Source: Streptomyces sp. NBC_00878
GTDB lineage: Bacteria; Actinomycetota; Actinomycetes; Streptomycetales; Streptomycetaceae
Reading direction: 5' to 3'
Length of the DNA stretch: 64,000 nt
Assembly (NCBI RefSeq): GCF_026341515.1
Contig: NZ_JAPEOK010000001.1
Location: 1,860,001 to 1,924,000 of the forward strand
The position numbers and the translations under genes were made by a program. The notes under the pieces are model-generated. The model searched no databases. It saw nothing but the letters and a program-made list of their open reading frames with translations, and was not told the origin of the DNA. Below are positions 53,754 to 62,157 of this stretch, one piece after another (the stretch's first letter is position 1; each line of letters opens with the position of its first letter).

Positions 53754-53768
53754 TTCCACCATGAGGAA
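53754..53768. promoter_or_regulatory. Candidate AllR operator upstream of malate synthase
   Basis: TTCCACCATGAGGAA, a 15-bp TTCC-N7-GGAA palindrome, sits in the AT-rich promoter region 120-135 bases before the aceB start. It shares its first six bases with the operator at 51500 and its layout with both upstream sites, tying malate synthase to the allantoin regulon. Confidence 0.6.
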
Positions 53769-53889
53769 ACTAGTATCCACTGTTCAGAAGCGTCTGGCTG
53801 TCCTCCGGGTCTCGTCGGCCGCTTCCGGTTCCGTCGGCACCCGGTGCCGCGGCGTACTCACGTCAGCTCGCTGAAGGAAGTGACAGTTC

Positions 53890-55524
53890 ATGTCCGCACC
53901 AGCGCCGTCCCCGCTGGCCATCATCGACGCCGAGCCCCTGCCGCGGCAGGAGGAGGTCCTCACCGACGCGGCCCTCGCCTTCGTGGCCGAGCTGCACCGG
54001 CACTTCACGCCCCGGCGTGACGAGCTCCTCGCCCGCCGTGCCGAGCGCCGCGCCGAGATCGCCCGCACCTCCACCCTCGACTTCCTCCCGGAGACCGCCG
54101 CGATCCGCGCGGACGACTCCTGGCGGGTGGCCCCGTCGCCGGAGGCCCTGAACGACCGCCGCGTCGAGATCACCGGCCCCACCGACCGCAAGATGACCAT
54201 CAACGCCCTCAACTCGGGTGCGAAGGTGTGGCTCGCGGACTTCGAGGACGCCTCAGCGCCCACCTGGGAGAACGTGGTCACCGGCCAGGTGAACATGGCC
54301 GACGCGTACACCCGCAGTATCGACTTCACGGACGAGCGCACCGGCAAGTCGTACGCCCTCAAGGCCCCCGAGGAGCTGGCGACGGTCGTGATGCGCCCGC
54401 GCGGCTGGCATCTGAACGAGCGTCACCTCGTCGACTCCGAGGGCACTCCGGTCCCGGGCGCCCTCGTCGACTTCGGCCTGTACTTCTTCCACAACGCCCA
54501 GCGCCTTCTCGACCTCGGCAAGGGCCCGTACTTCTATCTCCCGAAGACGGAGTCGCACTTGGAGGCCCGACTCTGGAACGACGTGTTCGTCTTCGCGCAG
54601 GACTACGTCGGCATCCCGCAGGGCACCGTCCGCGCGACCGTCCTGATCGAGACGATCACGGCGGCGTACGAGATGGAGGAGATCCTCTACGAACTCCGCG
54701 ACCACGCCTCGGGGTTGAACGCGGGCCGCTGGGACTACCTCTTCTCCATCGTCAAGAACTTCCGTGACGGCGGGCAGAAGTTCGTCCTCCCGGACCGCAA
54801 CGCGGTGACGATGACGGCCCCGTTCATGCGCGCGTACACCGAACTCCTCGTCCGCACCTGCCACAAGCGCGGCGCGCACGCGATCGGCGGCATGGCGGCG
54901 TTCATCCCCTCGCGGCGCGACGAAGAGGTCAACAAGGTCGCCTTCGAGAAGGTCAAGGCCGACAAGGACCGCGAGGCGGGCGACGGCTTCGACGGATCGT
55001 GGGTGGCCCACCCGGACCTCGTGCCGATCGCGATGGCGTCCTTCGACGCCGTGCTCGGCGACCGGCCGAACCAGAAGGACCGCCTGCGCGAGGACGTCGA
55101 CGTCAAGGCCGCCGACCTCATCGCCGTCGACTCCCTCGACGCCAGGCCCACGTACGACGGACTGGTCAACGCCGTCCAGGTCGGCATCCGTTACATCGAG
55201 GCCTGGCTCCGCGGCCTCGGCGCGGTCGCCATCTTCAACCTCATGGAGGACGCGGCGACGGCGGAGATCTCCCGTTCGCAGATCTGGCAGTGGATCAACG
55301 CGGGCGTCGAGTTCGAGCACGCCGGGAACATGGTGAAGGCCACGCCCGAGCTGGCCCGCGAGATCGCGGCCCAGGAACTGGCCGACATCCGCGCCGAGAT
55401 CGGCGAGGAGGCCTTCGCGGCCGGCCGCTGGCAGCAGGCCCACGACCTGCTGCTCACGGTCGCCCTCGACGAGGACTACGCGGACTTCCTGACCCTGCCG
55501 GCCTACGAGCAACTGGCCGGCTGA
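53890..55524 (+). CDS. aceB: Malate synthase A
   Basis: A 544-residue enzyme condensing glyoxylate with acetyl-CoA to malate. Family blocks are the catalytic Arg169 in [15 protein letters not shown], the Mg-binding Glu in [49 protein letters not shown] and the general-base Asp in [20 protein letters not shown]. The length is standard for the A form. It uses glyoxylate from ureidoglycolate, so it completes allantoin use. The promoter carries the same palindrome as allantoinase. No isocitrate lyase gene is present here. Confidence 0.96.
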   Translation: MSAPAPSPLAIIDAEPLPRQEEVLTDAALAFVAELHRHFTPRRDELLARRAERRAEIARTSTLDFLPETAAIRADDSWRVAPSPEALNDRRVEITGPTDRKMTINALNSGAKVWLADFEDASAPTWENVVTGQVNMADAYTRSIDFTDERTGKSYALKAPEELATVVMRPRGWHLNERHLVDSEGTPVPGALVDFGLYFFHNAQRLLDLGKGPYFYLPKTESHLEARLWNDVFVFAQDYVGIPQGTVRATVLIETITAAYEMEEILYELRDHASGLNAGRWDYLFSIVKNFRDGGQKFVLPDRNAVTMTAPFMRAYTELLVRTCHKRGAHAIGGMAAFIPSRRDEEVNKVAFEKVKADKDREAGDGFDGSWVAHPDLVPIAMASFDAVLGDRPNQKDRLREDVDVKAADLIAVDSLDARPTYDGLVNAVQVGIRYIEAWLRGLGAVAIFNLMEDAATAEISRSQIWQWINAGVEFEHAGNMVKATPELAREIAAQELADIRAEIGEEAFAAGRWQQAHDLLLTVALDEDYADFLTLPAYEQLAG

Positions 55525-55545
55525 GCCGACCCAGCGGCAGACGCC

Positions 55546-55863
55546 TCACTTCTCCGAGTGGCCCAGGGACTTGTCCGGGGCCACTCGGTCGCGTACGAGG
55601 CGCTTGACGGCCGTCGGCTCCGGGAAGCCCTGCTCGCGGCGGTCCCAGACCACCTCGTCGTCGACCCGTACGACGAAGACGCCGCCGGTGCCGGGCTTGA
55701 GCGCGAGCTCCGTCAGCTCCTGCTCGAAGGTGGTGAGGAGTTCCTGGGCGAGCCAGGCGGCGCGGGGCAGCCAGCGGCACTGGGTGCAGTACTCGATCTG
55801 AACGCGGTGCGTGTTCTCGGTGGTCACGTTCTCAGTAGTCACGTGACCATTCTCGGCGGTCAT
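55546..55863 (-). CDS. SelT/SelW/SelH-family (Rdx) thioredoxin-like protein
   Basis: A 105-residue small protein with the CxxC redox motif YCTQCRWLPRAAWLAQELL (Cys26, Cys29), followed by the family's GGVFVVRVDDEVVWDRREQGFP strand. It is the cysteine homologue of selenoprotein W, presumably a small oxidoreductase. The first ~18 residues are a Thr/Glu-rich tail containing a repeated VTTEN, so translation might start later. Its ATG overlaps the stop of the HipA-like gene by four bases. Confidence 0.85.
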   Translation of the reverse strand: MTAENGHVTTENVTTENTHRVQIEYCTQCRWLPRAAWLAQELLTTFEQELTELALKPGTGGVFVVRVDDEVVWDRREQGFPEPTAVKRLVRDRVAPDKSLGHSEK

Positions 55864-56774
55864 CCGAGGTGTACCGACCCGTCGTGTTCCACCGCCGGTT
55901 TGCCGTGCAGGTCGGGGACCTGCTTGAGCCAGTTCGGCCGATCCCGCTGCCTCTTCGCCGCACGGTCCGCATCCTCCGCGGCGAGTTGTTCGCGGGTGGG
56001 GAAGTCCGTGGGGAGCCAGGCCGCGGAGGCTCTGGCACGGGCGAGGAGGTAGCCGACGTACGCCTCACGGGCCTCGTCCGGGGTGGCGAAACCGGGCTCG
56101 TCGGCGAGCCAGGCGTCGGGCACCTCCGCCGTGATCGCGCGCAGCAGTTCCTCCGTCACCCTGGGCGCGAGTTCGGCGTCCGCCGCGCGGGTGTCGGGGG
56201 TGTGGCCGCCGAGCGCGTGCCGCCGGAAGTCGTACGCCTTCTCCGGCTCCGACGCGTCCCAGCGGTGGTGGAAGACCAGGGCGGCGCCGTGGTCGATCAG
56301 CCACAGCCGCGGGGGTGCGACGCCGAGCGTGGGCCAGATCATCAGGTTCGAACTGTGCGTCGTGCGGTCCACGTTGACCGTGAGGGCGTCCAGCCAGATG
56401 ATCCTGCCCGCCTCCAGCGGGTCGACGGGGAACGTCTTCGCGACCTGCGGAGTGAAGTCCTTGGCGCCGGACAAGTAGTCCATGCCGAGATTCAGTCCCG
56501 CGCTGGCCCTCAGCAGGTCCTGGACCTCCCAGTAGGGCTCGTGCCCGCCGATCGCCGGGTCGAAGTGCACCAGCACCAGCTCGGGGAACCGCAGCCCGAG
56601 AGCGCGCGCCAGCTCCCCCACGATCACCTCGGCGACCAGCACCTTGCGCCCCTGCGCGGAGCCCGTGAACTTGACGACGTACGTGCCGAGGTCGTCGGCC
56701 TCGACGACTCCGGGGACGGAACCGCCGGCCCGCAGGGGCTCGATGTAGCGGGTCGCAGCGACCTCTCTCAGCAT
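55860..56774 (-). CDS. HipA-like kinase-fold protein
   Basis: A 304-residue protein of the HipA-related kinase group that lacks a partner HipB. It contains VVKFTGSAQGRKVLVAEVIV (phosphate-loop/Lys region), LGMDYLSGAKDF, WLDALTVNVDRTTHSSNLMI (catalytic Asp and Asn of the kinase core) and LWLIDHGAALVFHHRW (metal Asp). Stand-alone proteins like this are conserved in actinomycetes and are not shown to be toxins. It is translationally coupled to the SelW-like gene (ATGA), an association with no obvious explanation. Confidence 0.82.
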   Translation of the reverse strand: MLREVAATRYIEPLRAGGSVPGVVEADDLGTYVVKFTGSAQGRKVLVAEVIVGELARALGLRFPELVLVHFDPAIGGHEPYWEVQDLLRASAGLNLGMDYLSGAKDFTPQVAKTFPVDPLEAGRIIWLDALTVNVDRTTHSSNLMIWPTLGVAPPRLWLIDHGAALVFHHRWDASEPEKAYDFRRHALGGHTPDTRAADAELAPRVTEELLRAITAEVPDAWLADEPGFATPDEAREAYVGYLLARARASAAWLPTDFPTREQLAAEDADRAAKRQRDRPNWLKQVPDLHGKPAVEHDGSVHLG

Positions 56775-56846
56775 TGCCTCGGGCCACCTCCCCTTCTGGA
56801 GTGAGCATAGTAACCAAGGGTGATCACCGGCGCGGACTGGTTTTCC

Positions 56847-57755
56847 TCAGTCGCGCTTGTGTGGGCCGCGGCCCGCGTCCGCTGTGATCCGGGCCGCGAT
56901 CCGGGCGAAGTTGGCGGCGGATCGAGGCGCGCCCTCGCGGTGGACGACCGCCACCTCGCAGTCGTCCATGCCCTCGATGGGGATGTAGCGGACGCCTTGC
57001 CGGCTGTAGAGGCGGGCGACGGATTCGGGGACCACGGAGAGGCCGCGGCCGATGGCCACGGACTGCAGCTCGGCCTCGAAGGTGGCCGCTTCGTGGGTGA
57101 TGTTCGCCGGGGTGCCGCGGTGGGAGGCGAGGATCCAGTAGTCGCGCCAGGCGTTGTCGCCGGGCGCCGCGACGATCGGCTCGGCCAGGAGTTGTCCGAC
57201 GGTCACCCGAGGCAGTTGCGCGAAGGGGTGCAGCGTGGACACGCAGGCCATGCACCGCTCGCTGAGCAGGGTGGTGGTCACCGCGTCCGGCACTCCGTAC
57301 AGCGGCGGCCGGACCAGGGCGACGTCGGTGTCCCCGGTGTCCAGACCGCCGTTGGGGGAGGCGAAGTCGTACTCGGTGATCTCAAGGGTGACGTCGGGGT
57401 AGCGGTCGGCGAACGCCCGCAGGATCGCGGGCACGTGATCGACGGCGGCCCCGATCAGGTAGCCGACGCGCAGCCGGCCGAGTTCACCGCTCGCCATCCG
57501 TGCGGACCGCTCCATCGCCGCGTCGAAGCGTTCGAGCACGGCCTGCGCCTCGATGAGGAAACGCTCGCCGTCCGGCGTGAGGGCGGTGGAACGGGTTGTC
57601 CGGGCGAAGAGGCGGAAGCCGAGCCCCGTCTCCAGCTGACGGATGGTGTGGCTCAGCGAAGGCTGCGCGATGTGCAACTGCTCGGCGGCCCGCGTGAAGT
57701 TCGCCGTCCGGGCGACGGCGACGAACGCACGCAGGTGCCGGAGCTCGACATTCAT
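56847..57755 (-). CDS. LysR-family transcriptional regulator
   Basis: A 302-residue LysR protein. The N-terminal helix-turn-helix reads LRHLRAFVAVARTANFTRAA, then EQLHIAQPSLSHTIRQLETG. The co-inducer domain begins at GRLRVGYLIGAAVDHVP. It is divergent from the aminotransferase-permease operon, its likely target. The ATG at 57755 lies inside a 15-bp palindrome; an ATG three codons upstream is also possible. No ribosome site is clear for either, suggesting a leaderless or short-leader transcript. Confidence 0.9.
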   Translation of the reverse strand: MNVELRHLRAFVAVARTANFTRAAEQLHIAQPSLSHTIRQLETGLGFRLFARTTRSTALTPDGERFLIEAQAVLERFDAAMERSARMASGELGRLRVGYLIGAAVDHVPAILRAFADRYPDVTLEITEYDFASPNGGLDTGDTDVALVRPPLYGVPDAVTTTLLSERCMACVSTLHPFAQLPRVTVGQLLAEPIVAAPGDNAWRDYWILASHRGTPANITHEAATFEAELQSVAIGRGLSVVPESVARLYSRQGVRYIPIEGMDDCEVAVVHREGAPRSAANFARIAARITADAGRGPHKRD

Positions 57756-57768
57756 AGATGCCATCTAT
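57754..57768. promoter_or_regulatory. Palindrome overlapping the LysR start codon
   Basis: ATAGATGCCATCTAT is a perfect 15-bp palindrome of the T-N11-A kind bound by LysR regulators. It overlaps the start codon(s) of the LysR gene and lies ~90 bases before the divergent aminotransferase. Autorepression plus activation of the divergent operon is the usual scheme. Confidence 0.5.
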
Positions 57769-57855
57769 CAAGTCTACGGAATTTGGTCTTTCACATCAGC
57801 CCGGCCCCGCTCCTAGCCTGCCGAGACACAGCTCACACCGCGAGACGGAGATACC

Positions 57856-59196
57856 GTGACAGACACCCTCATCCACCAGGCACAGGCCCGCGCCCGGGGC
57901 CGGGAGGTCCTGCTGCACGAGCCCACGGGCGGCGATCCGGACAAGCTCACGCTCGTGAAGGCGCGCGGCTCGCTGGTGTGGGACGACGCGGGCAAGCAGT
58001 ACATCGACTGCACCGCGCAGGCGTGGTCGAACAACCTCGGCGCCAATGACCCGCGCGTCATCGAGGCGGCGATCGAGCAGACCCGGCAGATCACCCATGC
58101 CCGGCCCACGTTCCACACCCCCGCCCTGCTGGAGCTCGCCGAACTGCTCGTGTCCATAGCCCCCGACGGTCTGGACCGCGTCGGCTTCACGCTGCACGGC
58201 TCGATGGCGGTGGAGATGGCGCTCAAGCTCGCCCTGCGCAACCGCCCGGACGCCCGGCACGTGGCCGTCCTGCACGACGCGTACCACGGCCGCTCGATCA
58301 CCACCATGGCGGCGAGCTGGCCGCACCCGGGCAACGTCTTCGGAGTGCTCCAGCCGCAGTTCCTCCGGCTCCCGCGGCCCGACCTCTACCGTCCGCGCCC
58401 CGGCCTGACCGCTGACCAGGACACCGAGCTGTCGCTCCGGCTCGTCCGCGAGATCCTCACCAAGGGCACCGAAGGCCCCGTCGCCGCGCTGGTCTACGAG
58501 CCCATCCAGGGCAACGGCGGCCACAACGGCTTCTCCGAGCGCTGGCACCGCGGTATTCGCGAGATCTGCAACGAGCTCGGCATCATGCTGATCATCGACG
58601 AGGTGCAGACCGGCCTCGGCCGGACCGGCCGCATGTGGGCCAGCGACTACTACGGCATCGAGCCGGACGTCCTGGTCTTCGGCAAGGGCGTCGGCGGCGG
58701 CTTCCCGCTCGCCGGAGTACTGGCCAAGAACCGCTTCGCCGCCTTCCTCGCCGGTGACGACCAGCTCACCTTCGGCCAGTTCCCGATCTCCGTCGCCGCA
58801 GGCCTCGCAGCCGTGCGGGCGATCATCGACGACGGCCTGTGCGACCGCGCGGCCACGCACGGCGCGTACGCCACCGAGCGGCTGCGCGAGATGCAGACCC
58901 GCCACCCGCTCATCGGCGACGTACGCTCACCGGGACTGATGGTGTCGATCGAGCTGGTCCGCGACCGGATCACCAAGGAGCCGGCCACCACCGAGGCACA
59001 TGCCGTGTTCGAGCTCGCACAGGAGCGCGGCGTCATCTTCGGCGAGAGCCGCTACGCCGGCCTCGGCAACCTGATCAAGGTCAAACCACCCCTCGACATC
59101 AGCCGGGACCACCTGGCCACCGCGCTCGACGTCCTCGACGAGGTGCTGACCGAGGTCGAGAAGACCACCGGGAACAAGACGGGAGAGCTGTCATGA
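57856..59196 (+). CDS. Class III aminotransferase
   Basis: A 446-residue PLP enzyme. Seen are FTLHGSMAVEMALKLALRN (cofactor phosphate site), LHDAYHGRSITTMAASW, Asp248 in LIIDEVQTGLGRTG and PLP-Lys277 in VFGKGVGGGFPLAGVL. It is distinct from the aminotransferase of the pyrimidine cluster. The coupled amino-acid permease suggests a substrate taken up from outside, such as an omega- or diamino acid, which would be transaminated first; the exact substrate is open. The GTG start follows CGGAGA. The stop overlaps the permease ATG (ATGA). Confidence 0.88.
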   Translation: MTDTLIHQAQARARGREVLLHEPTGGDPDKLTLVKARGSLVWDDAGKQYIDCTAQAWSNNLGANDPRVIEAAIEQTRQITHARPTFHTPALLELAELLVSIAPDGLDRVGFTLHGSMAVEMALKLALRNRPDARHVAVLHDAYHGRSITTMAASWPHPGNVFGVLQPQFLRLPRPDLYRPRPGLTADQDTELSLRLVREILTKGTEGPVAALVYEPIQGNGGHNGFSERWHRGIREICNELGIMLIIDEVQTGLGRTGRMWASDYYGIEPDVLVFGKGVGGGFPLAGVLAKNRFAAFLAGDDQLTFGQFPISVAAGLAAVRAIIDDGLCDRAATHGAYATERLREMQTRHPLIGDVRSPGLMVSIELVRDRITKEPATTEAHAVFELAQERGVIFGESRYAGLGNLIKVKPPLDISRDHLATALDVLDEVLTEVEKTTGNKTGELS

Positions 59197-60749
59197 CCGC
59201 TGCCGAAGACCTGCCGGAGAGAACCACCGGCGCCGACACCGGTGTCGACTCCGACTCCGCCGACCTCGCGGCGCTGGGTTACGGGCAGCAGCTGAACCGG
59301 TCGATGAGTTCCTTCACCGCGTTCGCGCTCGCCTTCTCGATGGTCTCGATCAACACCGGCATCGTCACGCTGTTCACCGACCCGTTCTCGCGCGTCGGCG
59401 GCGCCGCGGTCCTGCTGTGGCTGCTCGTCCTGCCCATGGTGCTCACACTGGTCGCGGTCTACGCGCACCTGTCCGGGCGGATGCCGATCACCGGCTACGC
59501 CTACCAGTGGGCCAGCCGCCTGGTGGGGCCGCACTTCGGCTGGTTCACCGGCTGGATCGCGCTGGTCTCCTTCCTCGCGGGCACCGCCGGGACCGCCGCC
59601 GCGGTCGGCACGGTGTTCGCCCCGGAGATATGGGAGAACCCGACCACGCGCCAGATCCAGGCGCTGTCGATCGGCTGCACGCTCGTCGCCGCGGTGCTCA
59701 ACATCATCGGGGTCAAGCTCGCGACCCGGATCAACAACATCGGTGCGTCGATCGAACTGATCGGCACGATCGTCCTGGTGCTGGCCCTGGCGGCGGGCGT
59801 CCTGGTGTTCTTCAAGGACACCCAGGGGCTGTCGATCCTCACCGACACCAAGCCGCTGACCGGGGAGCCGGTCACGCTGACGAGCGTCGCGCTGGCCGGT
59901 CTGCTGCCGGTCTACGTGCTGCTCGGGTGGGAGGGCGCGGCGGACCTCGCCGAGGAGACGGTCGACCCCCGCAAGGCGGCGCCGCGTGCCATGTTCCGCT
60001 CGGTCGTGGTCTCCGGGATCATCGGCTTCGTGGTCTTCGCCCTGCTGGCGCTGGCCATGCCGAGCAGTCCGGCGACGTTCCTGACAGGGTCGGAGAACCC
60101 GGTCCTGAAGCTCATCTCGGAGCAGATCGGGCCGTTCGCCCGGGCGCTGATGATCGTGGTGGCCTTCGCCTCCATCTTCGCCTGCCTCATCGCCAACATG
60201 GCGGTCGCGACCCGGATGGTGTTCGCGCTCTCCCGCGACAACATGCTCCCCGCGTCGAAGGGCCTGCAGAGGGTGGGGCGGCGCAGCAAGGCACCCGTCC
60301 CGGCCATCGTCGCCGTCACCGTGGTGGCCGTCGCGCTCAACCTGCTCAACTCCGGTCTCGTGGGCAAGATCTACGCGATGGTCGGGCTCACCTACTACCT
60401 GACCTACGCGCTGACGATGATCGCCACGGCGGTCGCCGAACGACGCGGCACCATTCCCGCCGCCACCGAGGGTGTCTTCGACCTCGGCCGCCGGCTGAAC
60501 CCCGTCGTCGGGTTCGCACTTCTGTGGTGCGGGGTCGTCATCGCCGCGCTCACGTTCCCGGCGGAGAACAACCAGAACGCCGTGACGGTGTCGGTCGTCC
60601 TCGCCATCGGCTTCCTGTGGTGGGCGTTCGTCCTGCGGCGCCGCCTGAACACCGGTACCGCGGGGCCGCCGGGCACATCCCTGACGTCCCAGAGCGGGGA
60701 AGCACGCGAGAACGCCGAGGAGAGTTCCACTCCACCGCAGGCTCACTGA
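59193..60749 (+). CDS. APC-superfamily amino-acid/amine permease
   Basis: A 518-residue transporter with about twelve membrane helices. The first carries SSFTAFALAFSMVSINTGIV, the helix-break region of APC permeases, and TGYAYQWASRLVGPHFGWF and ANMAVATRMVFALSRDNMLP are also family signatures. It resembles the gamma-aminobutyrate/choline-type (AAT/ACT) branch. Translational coupling to the aminotransferase indicates that it imports that enzyme's substrate. The C-terminus is a hydrophilic tail. Confidence 0.9.
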   Translation: MTAAEDLPERTTGADTGVDSDSADLAALGYGQQLNRSMSSFTAFALAFSMVSINTGIVTLFTDPFSRVGGAAVLLWLLVLPMVLTLVAVYAHLSGRMPITGYAYQWASRLVGPHFGWFTGWIALVSFLAGTAGTAAAVGTVFAPEIWENPTTRQIQALSIGCTLVAAVLNIIGVKLATRINNIGASIELIGTIVLVLALAAGVLVFFKDTQGLSILTDTKPLTGEPVTLTSVALAGLLPVYVLLGWEGAADLAEETVDPRKAAPRAMFRSVVVSGIIGFVVFALLALAMPSSPATFLTGSENPVLKLISEQIGPFARALMIVVAFASIFACLIANMAVATRMVFALSRDNMLPASKGLQRVGRRSKAPVPAIVAVTVVAVALNLLNSGLVGKIYAMVGLTYYLTYALTMIATAVAERRGTIPAATEGVFDLGRRLNPVVGFALLWCGVVIAALTFPAENNQNAVTVSVVLAIGFLWWAFVLRRRLNTGTAGPPGTSLTSQSGEARENAEESSTPPQAH

Positions 60750-60814
60750 GCGGAGCTGTGCGCTCCAGGTGCGTACGTGCCGAGGGCGGGCATGGCGAGT
60801 CACCGCTCGGGGCG

Positions 60815-61492
60815 TCAGGCCCGTACAGGCAGAAGCGGTAGCTCCAGGCGGCCGGAAAGGGCGTCGACCGTGGTGCCGAAGGTCTCCCGGACTACGACGC
60901 CCTGCGGGGTGATGTCGAATACGGCCAGGTCGGTGTAGACGCGGTCGACGCAGCCCGGTGCGGTCAACGGGTAGGTGCACTCGGGAACCAGCTTGGGTGC
61001 ACCGCTCTTGGTGAACAGCGTCATCATCACGAAGACCTGTCTGGCTCCGATCGCCAGGTCCATGGCTCCGCCGACGGCGGGGACGGCGTCGGGTGCGCCG
61101 GTGTGCCAGTTGGCCAGGTCGCCGGCCGCGGACACCTGGAAGCCTCCCAGGACGCAGATGTCCAGGTGTCCGCCGCGCATCATGGCGAACGAGTCGGCAT
61201 GGTGGAAGTACGCCGCCCCGGGCAGTTCGGTGACGGGAACCTTGCCGGCGTTGGTGAGATCGGGGTCGATCTGGTCGCCCTGGGCGGCGGGTCCCATGTT
61301 GAGCATCCCGTTCTCGGTGTGGAGCACCACGCCGGCGCCGGCCGCCAAGTGGTCGGCGACAAGCGTCGGTTGGCCGATGCCGAGGTTGACGAAGGCTCCG
61401 GGCGGGATGTCGCGGGCCACGAGGGCGGCGATGTCGTGCTTGCTCAGCGGGGCTCGCTCGTTGTCGTCCGTCGCATGCCGGCACTCCTTCAT
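60815..61492 (-). CDS. pcaJ: 3-oxoadipate (3-oxoacid) CoA-transferase subunit B
   Basis: A 225-residue beta subunit with FVNLGIGQPTLVADHL and the catalytic Glu60 in LHTENGMLNMGP, which forms the enzyme-CoA thioester. The family C-terminal end (RETFGTTVDALSGRLELPL) is intact. With subunit A it moves CoA from succinyl-CoA to 3-oxoadipate (or acetoacetate). The start overlaps the A-subunit stop by four bases, and thiolase is upstream, a standard pcaF-I-J order on this strand. The sequence cannot exclude acetoacetate as substrate, but the thiolase favours the adipate role. Confidence 0.88.
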   Translation of the reverse strand: MKECRHATDDNERAPLSKHDIAALVARDIPPGAFVNLGIGQPTLVADHLAAGAGVVLHTENGMLNMGPAAQGDQIDPDLTNAGKVPVTELPGAAYFHHADSFAMMRGGHLDICVLGGFQVSAAGDLANWHTGAPDAVPAVGGAMDLAIGARQVFVMMTLFTKSGAPKLVPECTYPLTAPGCVDRVYTDLAVFDITPQGVVVRETFGTTVDALSGRLELPLLPVRA

Positions 61493-62157
61493 GCGGTCAC
61501 CTCCCGCACCACTCGGTCGACATAGATGCTCGGCGTCACCACGGTTTCCGGATCGATCATTCCGGTCTCCACGACCTCGTGGACCTGCGCGATGACGGTG
61601 GACGCGGCGGTGGCCATGACCGGCCCGAAGTTGCGGGCGGTCTTGCGGTAGACGAGGTTGCCCATGCGGTCGGCTCGATGAGCACCGATCAGCGCCACAT
61701 CACCCCTGATCGGATACTCCAGCACGTACGCGCGGCCGTCGATCTCCCTGGTCTCCCTGCCCTCGGCCAGCAGTGTGCCGACCGCGGTGGGGCAGAAGAA
61801 GGCGCCGAGACCGGCCCCGGCCGCCCGGATCCGCTCGGCCAGGTTGCCCTGCGGCACCAGTTCAAGTTCGATCTTCCCGGCCCGGTACAGGCCGTCGAAG
61901 ACATGGGAGTCGGCCTGTCGGGGGAAGGAACAGATCACTTTGCGCACCCGTCCCTCGGCCAGCAGCGCGGCGAGCCCCGTATCGCCGTTTCCGGCGTTGT
62001 TGGACACCACGGTCAGGTCCTTGGCGCCCTGGCGAATGAGCGCGTCGATGAGGTCGACCGGCATACCGGCCATCCCGAAGCCTCCGACGAGCACCGTCGA
62101 GCCGTCCTCGATCCCGGCCACCGCCTCATCGGCGTCCGTACACAGCTGCGTGATCAC
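61489..62157 (-). CDS. pcaI: 3-oxoadipate (3-oxoacid) CoA-transferase subunit A
   Basis: A 222-residue alpha subunit with the CoA-binding VLVGGFGMAGMPVDLIDALI and NNAGNGDTGLAALL loops and LVPQGNLAERIRAAGAGLGA. The GTG start (encoding VITQLCTDAD) is fixed by the GTGA overlap with the thiolase stop; longer upstream reading is inside the thiolase gene. It is one of three genes linked by four-base overlaps, indicating tight cotranslation of thiolase and both transferase subunits. Confidence 0.9.
   Translation of the reverse strand: MITQLCTDADEAVAGIEDGSTVLVGGFGMAGMPVDLIDALIRQGAKDLTVVSNNAGNGDTGLAALLAEGRVRKVICSFPRQADSHVFDGLYRAGKIELELVPQGNLAERIRAAGAGLGAFFCPTAVGTLLAEGRETREIDGRAYVLEYPIRGDVALIGAHRADRMGNLVYRKTARNFGPVMATAASTVIAQVHEVVETGMIDPETVVTPSIYVDRVVREVTA

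Noticed and set aside
59052..61484. A long minus-strand frame opposite the permease and aminotransferase
   Set aside because: It lies opposite two convincingly annotated plus-strand genes. Its only recognisable protein homology (CoA-transferase) is in another frame.
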